Below are positions 6,564 to 13,426 of a DNA stretch of 18,569 nucleotides, one piece after another. Every line of letters starts with the position of its first letter. Position 1 is the first letter of the stretch. The notes under the pieces were generated by a model. It made no database searches. It saw only the letters and a list, made by a program, of their open reading frames with translations, and had not been told where the DNA came from. Made by a program: the position numbers and the translations under genes. Source of the DNA: an uncultured Lachnospiraceae bacterium (GTDB lineage: Bacteria > Bacillota > Clostridia > Lachnospirales > Lachnospiraceae); assembly GCA_910587305.1 (NCBI GenBank), contig CAJUKV010000057.1:1-18569 (forward strand), read 5' to 3'.

Positions 6564-7100
6564 ATGATTTTATCAGATAAAACTATTTTTAAAATGCTGA
6601 AGGAGGGGAGTCTTACGATTGCCCCTGTTGAGGAGGGGCAGATTCAGTCGGCCAGCGTGGATATCAGGCTGGGGAATACTTTTAGTATCATAGAGGATAC
6701 GGCGGTGGGAATTATATCGTTGGACAACGAGATTCATTACAGGACGATAGAGACGGACAAATATTTGCTGCTGCCCGGTCAGTTTGTGCTTGCCACGACG
6801 ATGGAATACTTTGCGCTTCCCGACAATATGACCGCATTCGTGGAGGGAAGAAGTTCCCTTGGCAGGCTGGGGCTTTTTATTCAAAATGCGGGCTGGGTGG
6901 ACCCCGGTTTTGAGGGGGAGATTACTTTGGAGCTGTATAATGCAAACCGGTATGCCATTGAGCTTAAGGCCGGGCGGCGGGTTGGCCAGCTGGTGTTTGC
7001 CCAGCTGGACGAGAAGGCTTTAAACCCTTACAACGGCAAGTATCAAAGGCAAAAAGGCGCAACCGGTTCAAGAGTATTTATGGATGTGGATTCATTGTAA
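6564..7100 (+). CDS. dcd: dCTP deaminase
   Basis: It deaminates dCTP to dUTP for thymidylate synthesis; some family members also hydrolyse dUTP to dUMP. The protein is 178 aa, usual for the family. Visible signatures: SASVDIRLG at 29-37, VEGRSSLGRLG at 93-103 containing the nucleotide-binding R96, S97, S98 and R101, NAGWVDPGFEGEITLEL at 108-124 with catalytic E123, GRRVGQLVFAQL at 137-148, and a C-terminal YQRQKGATGSR. Whether it is mono- or bifunctional cannot be decided by eye. The start at 6564 has GGAGG (AGGGAGGAAG) upstream. The next gene begins three bases after the stop codon, suggesting translational coupling to the VWA protein. Confidence 0.94.
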   Translation: MILSDKTIFKMLKEGSLTIAPVEEGQIQSASVDIRLGNTFSIIEDTAVGIISLDNEIHYRTIETDKYLLLPGQFVLATTMEYFALPDNMTAFVEGRSSLGRLGLFIQNAGWVDPGFEGEITLELYNANRYAIELKAGRRVGQLVFAQLDEKALNPYNGKYQRQKGATGSRVFMDVDSL

Positions 7101-7103
7101 GTT

Positions 7104-8381
7104 ATGGATGATTTATATAAAAAGGCGGAGCCTCTTGCCGCTAAGGTTATGGGCTTTGCGAGAGATAATATTTTAGTGAATATGCGTTTTTTGGACGTGG
7201 CATTGTCGGCCCTTGGGACGCAGCCGGAAAGCGAAAGCGGCTGTTTTGCCTGCAATGGGACGAAAATTTATTATGATCCGGTTTTTCTTTTAAAAAGATA
7301 CAAAGAGGAACCGGCATTTGCATTGCGCATGTATTTGCATATTTTGTTTCATATGATTTTTTACCACAGCTTCCGGTTTGACAAGTTGGACGGGGAGACT
7401 TGGAGCTTGTCTGCGGACATTGCGGTGGAGGCGGCTATTTTGGAGCTGGAAATGCCGGGTATGTCGCTTTCACAGGATGAGGAGGCCAAAAGAAAGCTGC
7501 AGGTTATGCGGGAGGATATCGGCGCTCTCACTGCGGAGAAAGTATACAGATATTTGAAAAATTTTGAGGTCGGCGCAAGGGAGCGTGGGGAACTTTCGCG
7601 CCTCTTTTTTATGGACTCCCACAGACTCTGGAAGCCAGCGGAAGAACTTGTGATCACGCAGGAGCAGTGGAAGAAATTAAGCGAGAGGGTCCGGGCCGAT
7701 TTGAAATCTTTTTCCGCCAGAAAAAGTAAATCCGAGAGCCTGGAAAAGAGTCTTTTGGAAGCGGTAAAAGACAGGTACAGTTATAAAGAGCTGCTGCAAA
7801 AGTTTATGGTGATGAATGAGGACATGCGGCTTAACGACGAGGAGTTTGATTATATTTATTATACCTACGGGCTTTCCACTTATGGGAATATGCCGCTGGT
7901 GGAGCCGCTGGAGTATAAGGATAACAAAAAGGTCAGGGAGTTTGTCATAGCCATCGATACTTCCGCCTCCTGCCGGGGGCCGCTGGTGCAGTCCTTTCTT
8001 CGGAAAACTTACGGGATGCTTTGCGGAGAGGATAATTTTTTCCGCAAAATGAACGTGCACATTATCCAATGCGACCATGAGGTGCAAAAGGATACGAAAA
8101 TTACCGGCAGGGATGATTTGGAGTATTTTCTTTCTAACGAGAAGCTTACCGGATTTGGCTCTACGGATTTCAGACCTGTCTTTGCGTATGTGGATGAGCT
8201 TTTACGGAAGGGAGAGTTTGAAAATTTAAAAGGGCTTTTGTATTTTACGGACGGCTACGGGGTATACCCTAAGGCAATGCCGCCTTATGACGTGATGTTT
8301 GTCTTTTTGGATAACGGGGATACGGGGCCCGAGGTGCCGCCATGGGCTGTGAAAGTGCTTTTAGATGACGAAGAGATATAA
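7104..8381 (+). CDS. DUF2201-type putative metallopeptidase / VWA domain protein
   Basis: This is a cytoplasmic protein of 425 aa with two parts. The N-terminal half matches the putative metallopeptidase domain of DUF2201 proteins: HILFH at 79-83, H88, then SADIAVEAA with D105, a pattern that looks like metal ligation (HxxxH plus His/Asp). The C-terminal half (about 275-420) is a VWA-like domain with a good MIDAS: D285-T-S-A-S289, T354 in GSTDFRP and D383 in FTDGYG. The middle (180-240) is charged and helical. MIDAS VWA proteins often work with MoxR AAA+ ATPases, and one is encoded next. The start follows the dcd stop by 3 nt with only a weak ribosome site, so translation is probably coupled. 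The substrate is unknown. Confidence 0.85.
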   Translation: MDDLYKKAEPLAAKVMGFARDNILVNMRFLDVALSALGTQPESESGCFACNGTKIYYDPVFLLKRYKEEPAFALRMYLHILFHMIFYHSFRFDKLDGETWSLSADIAVEAAILELEMPGMSLSQDEEAKRKLQVMREDIGALTAEKVYRYLKNFEVGARERGELSRLFFMDSHRLWKPAEELVITQEQWKKLSERVRADLKSFSARKSKSESLEKSLLEAVKDRYSYKELLQKFMVMNEDMRLNDEEFDYIYYTYGLSTYGNMPLVEPLEYKDNKKVREFVIAIDTSASCRGPLVQSFLRKTYGMLCGEDNFFRKMNVHIIQCDHEVQKDTKITGRDDLEYFLSNEKLTGFGSTDFRPVFAYVDELLRKGEFENLKGLLYFTDGYGVYPKAMPPYDVMFVFLDNGDTGPEVPPWAVKVLLDDEEI

Positions 8382-8405
8382 ATGAGTTTTAAAAATAAGT
8401 TTGTG

Positions 8406-8515
8406 CGCGAAGTTTGACACGGTTTGAGCTTCGCGGGCAATGAGCCGGGCGAAGGCTGCGGCTTTTGGCTTGCAGACTGTGGAACAAATTTGTGTCCGGC
8501 CCCAATTTGAGGGCC
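8406..8515. repeat. Palindrome-rich gap with a copy of the AATGAGCC repeat
   Basis: This sits in the 157-nt gap between the VWA and ATPase genes. CGCGAAG (8406-8412) pairs with CTTCGCG (8429-8435), and GGCCC (8498-8502) pairs with GGGCC (8511-8515). From 8435 it contains GGGCAATGAGCC and GCGAAGGC, which resemble the fuller copies near 10070 and (reversed) 14782. No promoter or T-tract was seen, so the operon probably reads through. Confidence 0.55.
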
Positions 8516-8538
8516 ATTGGTAAGAATGGGGGATTAGA

Positions 8539-10071
8539 ATGAATATCAAGCAGGCGAAAGATTATATTGAAAATACGGTTCGGTTATATCTGAAAAAGGA
8601 TGAATTTGGGGAGTACAGGATACCTGTGGTACGCCAAAGGCCCGTCTTTTTGCTGGGAGCGCCGGGGATTGGAAAGACCGCCGTTATGGAGCAGATTGCA
8701 CAGGAGTTAAACATTGCGCTGGTTTCTTATTCCATGACCCATCACACCAGACAGTCGGCTTTAGGGCTCCCTTTTATCGCCCACAGGGAATACGAGGGCA
8801 TGGGAATTGATGTGTCGGAGTATACCATGAGCGAAATTATAGCGTCCATCTATGAGGTGATGGAAGGGAGCGGCATCAGGGAGGGGATTCTTTTTCTGGA
8901 CGAGATCAACTGCGTGTCGGAGACATTGGCTCCCTCCATGCTTCAGTTTTTGCAGTATAAGGTGTTTGGCCGCCACAGGGTACCGGATGGCTGGGTGATT
9001 GTCACAGCGGGAAATCCGCCGGAATACAACAAGTCGGTGCGGGAATTTGACGTGGTTACCATGGACCGCCTTAAGGTGCTTGAGGTGGAGGCCGATTACA
9101 AGGCGTGGCGGGAGTACGCCCGGTATAAAGGACTCCATGCGGCGATTGTAAGCTTTTTGGAGCTGAAAAAGGAGTATTTTTATAAGATTGAAACGACGGT
9201 AAACGGAAGGAGCTATGTGACGGCCAGAGGTTGGGAGGATTTGTCGGAAATCATAAGCCTGTACGAGGAAGAAGGCATGAGGGTGGATGAAACCCTTGTG
9301 GGGCAGTACATCCGCAATGAGCGGGTGGTGAAAGAATTTACCGCATATTATGATTTGTACAATAAGTATAAGAAGGAGTACCAGACGGAGGAAATTTTAA
9401 ACGGGACGGTAAAGGCCCAGGGCGCGGAGCGCGCCCGGATTGCGGCTTTTGACGAGCGGCTTTCTCTCTTGGGCATGCTGACGGATAAGGTGATCAGTGA
9501 AATCCGCGACGTGATGGAGATAAGCGATTATCTGGTGGAGCTTTTGAAAAATCTAAAAGCGGTGAAAGCGGCTGTGGAAAAGGGCGTGGCAGGGGCAGGC
9601 GACGGTAAAATCACAGTAGCGCAGATGCTGGAAAATCAGATACAGGGACGGAAAAAACAAATGGAATCCGCCAGGATGGCAGGAAGCCTCTCCGATAGGG
9701 AAAGACGCAGGGGCAGGCGTATTTTGCGCTTTTTGGAAGAAGAAAAAAAGAAGCTTTTTTTGGAGGGCGCGGCCGACGGGCATAAAGAATTTGCCTGTCT
9801 GAAAGCGGCTTTTGACAGGGAGACTTTGGCCCTGAAGGAGAGAACCAAAAGGACAGGGGAGCGGCTGTCAAACTTGTTTGCCTTTGTGGAGGAAGCCTTT
9901 GCGGAGGGGAATGAGATGCTGATTCTGGTGACAGAGCTTACGGTGAACAACGATAGCGCGCGTTTTATCAGCCAGTTCGGGTGCGGGGCTTACGAGCGGC
10001 ATAATAAGGAAATGATGCTGTCAGAACGGCAAAACAGCCTGCAGCAGGAGATTGCGGCGCTTGATTTGTGA
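8539..10071 (+). CDS. MoxR-like AAA+ ATPase with long coiled-coil C-terminus
   Basis: This is a 510-aa P-loop ATPase, probably acting as a remodelling ATPase together with the VWA protein just upstream. Residues about 30-270 form the AAA+ core: Walker A GAPGIGKT (40-47), Walker B ILFLDEIN (117-124), sensor 1 TAGNP (156-160), and R177 in MDRLK as a possible arginine finger. The order and spacing fit MoxR-type ATPases. Residues about 290-510 are strongly charged and helical, rich in Glu, Lys and Arg, probably a coiled coil; most MoxR proteins (about 300-350 aa) lack such an extension. The ATG has GGGGGA about 6 nt upstream. Partner and substrate cannot be named. Confidence 0.87.
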   Translation: MNIKQAKDYIENTVRLYLKKDEFGEYRIPVVRQRPVFLLGAPGIGKTAVMEQIAQELNIALVSYSMTHHTRQSALGLPFIAHREYEGMGIDVSEYTMSEIIASIYEVMEGSGIREGILFLDEINCVSETLAPSMLQFLQYKVFGRHRVPDGWVIVTAGNPPEYNKSVREFDVVTMDRLKVLEVEADYKAWREYARYKGLHAAIVSFLELKKEYFYKIETTVNGRSYVTARGWEDLSEIISLYEEEGMRVDETLVGQYIRNERVVKEFTAYYDLYNKYKKEYQTEEILNGTVKAQGAERARIAAFDERLSLLGMLTDKVISEIRDVMEISDYLVELLKNLKAVKAAVEKGVAGAGDGKITVAQMLENQIQGRKKQMESARMAGSLSDRERRRGRRILRFLEEEKKKLFLEGAADGHKEFACLKAAFDRETLALKERTKRTGERLSNLFAFVEEAFAEGNEMLILVTELTVNNDSARFISQFGCGAYERHNKEMMLSERQNSLQQEIAALDL

Positions 10072-10121
10072 GTAATGAGCCAAGCTACGGCGAAGCGGAC
10101 ATTTGGCGAAGGCAGCGGGAT
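10070..10121 (+). repeat. AATGAGCC-type dispersed repeat copy
   Basis: It begins on the last bases of the ATPase gene: GAGTAATGAGCCAAG at 10070-10084, then CATTTGGCGA and GCAGCGGG. The same order of blocks appears reversed at 14782-14854. GCCAA (10079-10083) can pair with TTGGC (10103-10107). Confidence 0.6.
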
Positions 10122-10132
10122 TTAAGTTATGA

Positions 10133-10180
10133 ACAAAGGCAGTTGCCTGTGCGGGCGGAAAGCATAACGGCCGCCTTTGT
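10133..10180. repeat. Hairpin before the leucine-rich-repeat gene
   Basis: ACAAAGGC at 10133-10140 pairs with GCCTTTGT at 10173-10180, enclosing a GC-rich loop. There is no T-tract at either side. It lies 48 nt before the next start codon and could affect mRNA processing or differential expression inside the operon. Confidence 0.5.
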
Positions 10181-10228
10181 AAGTGGCATTGGCCAAACAG
10201 TTATATTTTGGGAGAAAATAGGGATTTT

Positions 10229-11125
10229 ATGGAAAAAGAACTGAAAATAGAGGGCGGCAGTTTAAGCTATCGGATATGCGGAGATGAAGTCACGGTGATA
10301 TCCTGCAGAGCGGACGGCGGCAAGGTAAAGCTGCCGGATGAAATAGAGGATTTGCCTGTGACAAAGCTACATAAGAAGGCGTTTTTAAGCAGCAAATTTT
10401 TAAAAGAAGTATGGCTCCCTAAAGGGCTTAAGGAGATTGGGGACTGGGCTTTTGCCTACTGCAGCGCGTTAGAGAGTGTGTTCTGGCTTCCGGGAGAAGA
10501 TTTTTTGATTGGGAAGGACATTTTTAAGGACTGCAGCCGGCTTTGCCGTATTTGCCGACCTGATAAGAGGGGCCCTGTGGAGGAACAGGTTGGGAGGCTT
10601 TTAGGGGCTGTGCCCGTCAGATTGGAGGCCGCCTATCTTTTTACGCCTTCCCAAGTGGGAGAGGAGCAGTGGCTTATAAGGTTTGACGATAAGCTTAAGG
10701 AGTTCCTTTCTTTGCCGGACGAGGACGGGTTTACCAAAATGGTTTACTGCGGCGAGGAAGATATTGTGGCGAATGTGGAATATTATCTGGCGGAAAGAAG
10801 GCGCGAAAAGGCAAGGCTTTGCTTTTTAAGGCTGATAAATGACGTGGGGCTTAAGGAAGAGTTTGCCGGGGAGCTTTCCGCTTATCTTGCCGGACATACG
10901 AAGGGATGCCCTTCGGAGGCGGCTTGGGAGGTCGTATTTGGAGAACACGGTAACGAACAGGTTTACTACGATGCTTTCACCAGGGCGGGGTGCCTTACGG
11001 AAGAAAATTATGACGATATTTTGCAGCAGATGGGGGAGGATTACCCGGAAATGAAAGGATACCTGATGCGTTACAGGTCCGGAAAGATGGAAAAAGCGGA
11101 TTTTTTTGACACATTGTCGTTATAA
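10229..11125 (+). CDS. Leucine-rich-repeat (BspA type) protein
   Basis: This is a 298-aa protein without a signal peptide. Residues about 30-110 contain two or three BspA-type leucine-rich repeats (LPVTKLHKKAF, LKEVWLPKGLKEIGDWAF, then AYCSALESVF and KDIFKDCSRL). The rest is mostly helical and acidic and ends with a segment (TEENYDDILQQ, EMKGYLMRYRSG) that resembles C-terminal segments I know from other Clostridia LRR proteins. Being cytoplasmic and directly after the ATPase, it may recognise or deliver substrates for the MoxR/VWA pair; that is inference from gene order. The ATG at 10229 follows AGGG by 5 nt; a TTG at 10208 is an alternative that would add 7 residues. No terminator follows. 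Confidence 0.8.
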   Translation: MEKELKIEGGSLSYRICGDEVTVISCRADGGKVKLPDEIEDLPVTKLHKKAFLSSKFLKEVWLPKGLKEIGDWAFAYCSALESVFWLPGEDFLIGKDIFKDCSRLCRICRPDKRGPVEEQVGRLLGAVPVRLEAAYLFTPSQVGEEQWLIRFDDKLKEFLSLPDEDGFTKMVYCGEEDIVANVEYYLAERRREKARLCFLRLINDVGLKEEFAGELSAYLAGHTKGCPSEAAWEVVFGEHGNEQVYYDAFTRAGCLTEENYDDILQQMGEDYPEMKGYLMRYRSGKMEKADFFDTLSL

Positions 11126-11126
11126 A

Positions 11127-11155
11127 TTCAAGTTTTTAAGAAAGGCACATATACT
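11127..11155 (+). promoter_or_regulatory. Promoter candidate for the C26 hydrolase
   Basis: TTCAAG (weak -35, 11127-11132), 17 nt and TATACT (11150-11155) could drive the hydrolase gene with a leader of about 22 nt. Readthrough from the upstream operon is equally possible. Confidence 0.4.
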
Positions 11156-11183
11156 AAAGTAATTGTGTTATTTGCGGGCGGAA

Positions 11184-11831
11184 ATGGGGAAAAACTTGAA
11201 AAAAGTGTTGATTGCCGGGGAACCGGATAAAACGGTAAATTATGAAAATGCAATGGCAAAATTGGGAATCCTCACGGAGACATCTCTGCACGTACCTGAT
11301 ATATCATTTTACGACGGGTTGATATTACCGGGAGGCGGAGATATCGATCCAAAACTTTTTGGTCAGCTTCCTGACGGAACAGACTTTTTTGACCCGGCCT
11401 TAGACAGACTCCAGCTTGCTGTTTTGGGGGCGTTTGTCTTAGGCCGTAAGCCGGTTCTTGGGATATGCAAGGGAATGCAGCTTATCAATATTTATTTTGG
11501 CGGGGATATGGTGCAGCACTTGAAAACCAGCGAAAACCACGCATATGTGGGGAAAGATCAGCTGCATATGTCCGTTGCAAAGAAGGGTTCTTTTTTGGAA
11601 AAGCTATATGGGGAGCGGTTCAAAGTAAACAGCGCCCATCATCAGGGAGTTGACTGTCCGGGGAAGGGGATAGAGTATGTACAGTTCGCCGAAGACGGAG
11701 TGGTGGAGGGACTAAGGCACAGGTTCCTCCCTGTCCGGGGCGTGCAGTGGCATCCGGAGAGATTGTGCTTTGCATATGGGAGAGAAGACGCGGCGGACGG
11801 GGCATTGCTCCTCGGCTGCTTTTTGCGTTAA
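11184..11831 (+). CDS. Class I glutamine amidotransferase-like hydrolase (peptidase C26)
   Basis: This is a 215-aa cytoplasmic protein of the gamma-glutamyl-gamma-aminobutyrate hydrolase (PuuD) type, which cleaves gamma-glutamyl amide bonds. Visible motifs: LILPGGGDIDP at 46-56, the nucleophile elbow LGICKGMQ with C95, NSAHHQ at 149-154, and the His/Glu of the triad in QWHPE (H190, E192). Those residues complete the expected Cys-His-Glu triad. The family also includes folate-polyglutamate and other gamma-glutamyl hydrolases, so the substrate is open. The ATG at 11184 is preceded by only a weak purine-rich site; a TTG at 11163 is an alternative. The stop codon overlaps the first bases of the large structured element that follows. 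Confidence 0.88.
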   Translation: MGKNLKKVLIAGEPDKTVNYENAMAKLGILTETSLHVPDISFYDGLILPGGGDIDPKLFGQLPDGTDFFDPALDRLQLAVLGAFVLGRKPVLGICKGMQLINIYFGGDMVQHLKTSENHAYVGKDQLHMSVAKKGSFLEKLYGERFKVNSAHHQGVDCPGKGIEYVQFAEDGVVEGLRHRFLPVRGVQWHPERLCFAYGREDAADGALLLGCFLR

Positions 11832-12034
11832 ATATGTGTGTAACAGTTCAGCCATGCAGAAATGATTATACAAATTGTACGTGGGAGCTTGCTCGCTAAG
11901 GACAATTTGTATAATCATTTCTATAGGGCGGACGCCCGACATGAAATAAGTCACCAGCCAATTATGATACGATTAGGCATAATGTATATTCTGGTGACTT
12001 ATGAATGGCATGGCTGAACTCTTACATATGTGTT
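11831..12034. repeat. 204-bp element able to fold as a four-way junction
   Basis: The outer stem pairs 11831-11857 with 12008-12034. It contains a perfect 13-bp block (AGTTCAGCCATGC with GCATGGCTGAACT), one C-C mismatch, then 13 more pairs with G-U wobbles. Inside are three hairpins: a perfect 21-bp stem 11858-11878/11902-11922 stacked directly on the outer stem; a GC-rich one, GGGC/GCCC at 11926-11937; and a perfect 12-bp stem ATAAGTCACCAG at 11946-11957 with 11991-12002, holding an inner ATTATG/CATAAT. It has no convincing ORF. It could be a miniature inverted-repeat element or a structured RNA. Confidence 0.85.
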
Positions 12035-12054
12035 AAAAATGTTTGAGAAATAAA

Positions 12055-12083
12055 TTGACATATCATTTTACAAATGATATAAT
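12055..12083 (+). promoter_or_regulatory. Consensus promoter of the GntR/LacI-type regulator gene
   Basis: TTGACA (12055-12060), exactly 17 nt and TATAAT (12078-12083) give a perfect sigma-A promoter. Transcription would begin near 12090, leaving a short leader to the ATG at 12113. Confidence 0.9.
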
Positions 12084-12096
12084 TGATATATCATTT
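12060..12096. promoter_or_regulatory. Operator: three half-sites forming two overlapping palindromes
   Basis: ATATCATTT-TAC-AAATGATAT at 12060-12080 is a perfect 9-bp palindrome. The middle half-site pairs again with a third one: AAATGATATA (12072-12081) with TATATCATTT (12087-12096), separated by 5 nt. The sites cover the spacer, the -10 box and the likely transcription start. They are probably bound by the adjacent regulator itself (autorepression). Confidence 0.8.
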
Positions 12097-12112
12097 AGAA
12101 GGGAAAGGGTGG

Positions 12113-13240
12113 ATGGAGAGAGAGCTTTTATATCAGAAAATTTACAATGATCTTTTGGAAGGCATCCGGACGAAACGATTTCCCGAGGGAAGCAGGCTTC
12201 CTTCGGAGAAAGAGCTTGCGGAGCAATATAATGTGAGCCGTATCACCAGCAAGAAAGCGCTGGAAATGCTGGCCGACCGGAACTATATCACGCGCAAGCC
12301 TGGAAAGGGTTCTTATGTGCTGGATTTAACCGGAATGGAGAATGAAAAACAGTTAAATCCTTTGCCGGAGCGGAAAGACAATGGCGGAAAAGGGCTGATA
12401 GGGGTGGTTTTTGACAGCTTCGGCCCGATCTTTGGCTGTGAAATGGTGGGCGGCATTGAACGGGAATGCAGGAAACAGAATTTCCATATGATTTTAAAAT
12501 GCACCTACGGAAACAGGGAAGAGGAGACGAAGGCTTTAGAGGAACTGATTTCTCTTGGCGTGGAGGGGATTCTTCTCATGTGCGTGCAGGGCGAACATTA
12601 TAATGAGTATGTGTTGAAATTGTCTTTGGAGAACTTTCCCATTGTACTGGTAGACCGTGAAATGGCAGGACTGCCGATTCCCTGTGTGACCACCGACAAT
12701 TTTCAGGCGGCTAAAGATCTGGTAAACCTTTTGATTGAAAAAGGGCATAAAAATATTTGCTTTCTGTCTCATCCGATTATTCAGACCTCCTCCGTGTCCG
12801 CGCGCTTTTCCGGCTATTTGGACAGCCTTTTGGAACATGGCCTTAAAACGGGCGAGGATATGTGGCTGAGAAATTTAGGTTCCTCATTGCCAAGGCTTGA
12901 CGAGGATGAGGAGGGAGAAGACGAGGACGGTAAACGGATTGAAGACTTCATCCGTGCGCATCCTGAGGCCACCGGGTTTTTTACGTTGGATGAAACGTTG
13001 GGGATTACCGTTTATAAAATTCTTTGCAGGATGGGGCTTGAGAAGGAAAAAGAGATTGTGTTTTTTGACGGCATTGATGAAAACTATGATCCCAATCCTA
13101 TGTTCAGCCATGTGAAGCAGGGAGAATATTTGATTGGCGTTATGGCCGTTAAATATCTGCGGGACAGGATGAAGGGTAGGGAAGTGCCGAAGAAATATTG
13201 TGTTCCCTATGAGATTGTCAGAAGTAAGGAAACGAGATGA
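12113..13240 (+). CDS. AraR-type transcriptional regulator (GntR DNA-binding, LacI-like sensor)
   Basis: This is a 375-aa cytoplasmic regulator. Residues 4-72 form a GntR winged helix: LLYQKIYNDLLEGI, then GSRLPSEKELAEQYNVSR and the wing GKGSYVL. Residues about 94-370 form a LacI/periplasmic-binding-protein-like sensor: GLIGVVFDSF, IERECRKQNF, GVEGILLM, VLVDREMAG, VTTDNFQAAKDL and IVFFDGIDEN. This fusion is as in Bacillus AraR, which releases DNA on binding a sugar. The next genes encode two alpha-mannosidases, so the effector is probably mannose or a manno-oligosaccharide (inference). AAAGGGTGG lies just before the ATG. The perfect promoter overlapped by palindromes suggests autoregulation. 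An acidic stretch at 262-274 (DEDEEGEDED) is an odd insertion within the sensor. Confidence 0.92.
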   Translation: MERELLYQKIYNDLLEGIRTKRFPEGSRLPSEKELAEQYNVSRITSKKALEMLADRNYITRKPGKGSYVLDLTGMENEKQLNPLPERKDNGGKGLIGVVFDSFGPIFGCEMVGGIERECRKQNFHMILKCTYGNREEETKALEELISLGVEGILLMCVQGEHYNEYVLKLSLENFPIVLVDREMAGLPIPCVTTDNFQAAKDLVNLLIEKGHKNICFLSHPIIQTSSVSARFSGYLDSLLEHGLKTGEDMWLRNLGSSLPRLDEDEEGEDEDGKRIEDFIRAHPEATGFFTLDETLGITVYKILCRMGLEKEKEIVFFDGIDENYDPNPMFSHVKQGEYLIGVMAVKYLRDRMKGREVPKKYCVPYEIVRSKETR

Positions 13241-13356
13241 AGATTTTCCAAGGCGTCAAAAAGCGTTGTCTAAGAAAATCTAGATTATCTCGCGAGGAAC
13301 CGCCTTGGGCGATTCTTCTGAAATAATTCATGTAGTGTTTGTGCCGCAAGGCGGCA
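13233..13356 (+). repeat. Two-hairpin module A before the GH125 gene
   Basis: The long hairpin has CGAGAT/ATCTCG (13233-13238/13287-13292), AGATTTTC/GAAAATCT (13241-13248/13274-13281) and AGGCGTC with GTTGTCT (13251-13257/13265-13271, wobble pairs, one T-T). The short hairpin is TGCCGC-AAG-GCGGCA at 13342-13356. It is the same architecture as 15034-15156. It overlaps the regulator's stop codon. Confidence 0.7.
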
Positions 13357-13368
13357 TGGGAGTTTATG

Positions 13369-13415
13369 TCTGCGCTGTATCCGTAAATTCCTTTATGAAC
13401 AAAGAGCAGCGCAGA
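13369..13415. repeat. Inverted repeat just upstream of the GH125 gene
   Basis: TCTGCGCT (13369-13376) pairs with AGCGCAGA (13408-13415). It ends 11 nt before the start codon and abuts the AGAGG ribosome site, so in RNA it could influence GH125 translation, or in DNA serve as a protein site. Confidence 0.5.
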
Positions 13416-13426
13416 AAAGAGGTAAA

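Noticed and set aside
11831..12034. Intrinsic terminator for the C26 hydrolase
   Set aside because: No U-tract follows the stems on the plus strand, and the multi-branched structure is far larger than a terminator.
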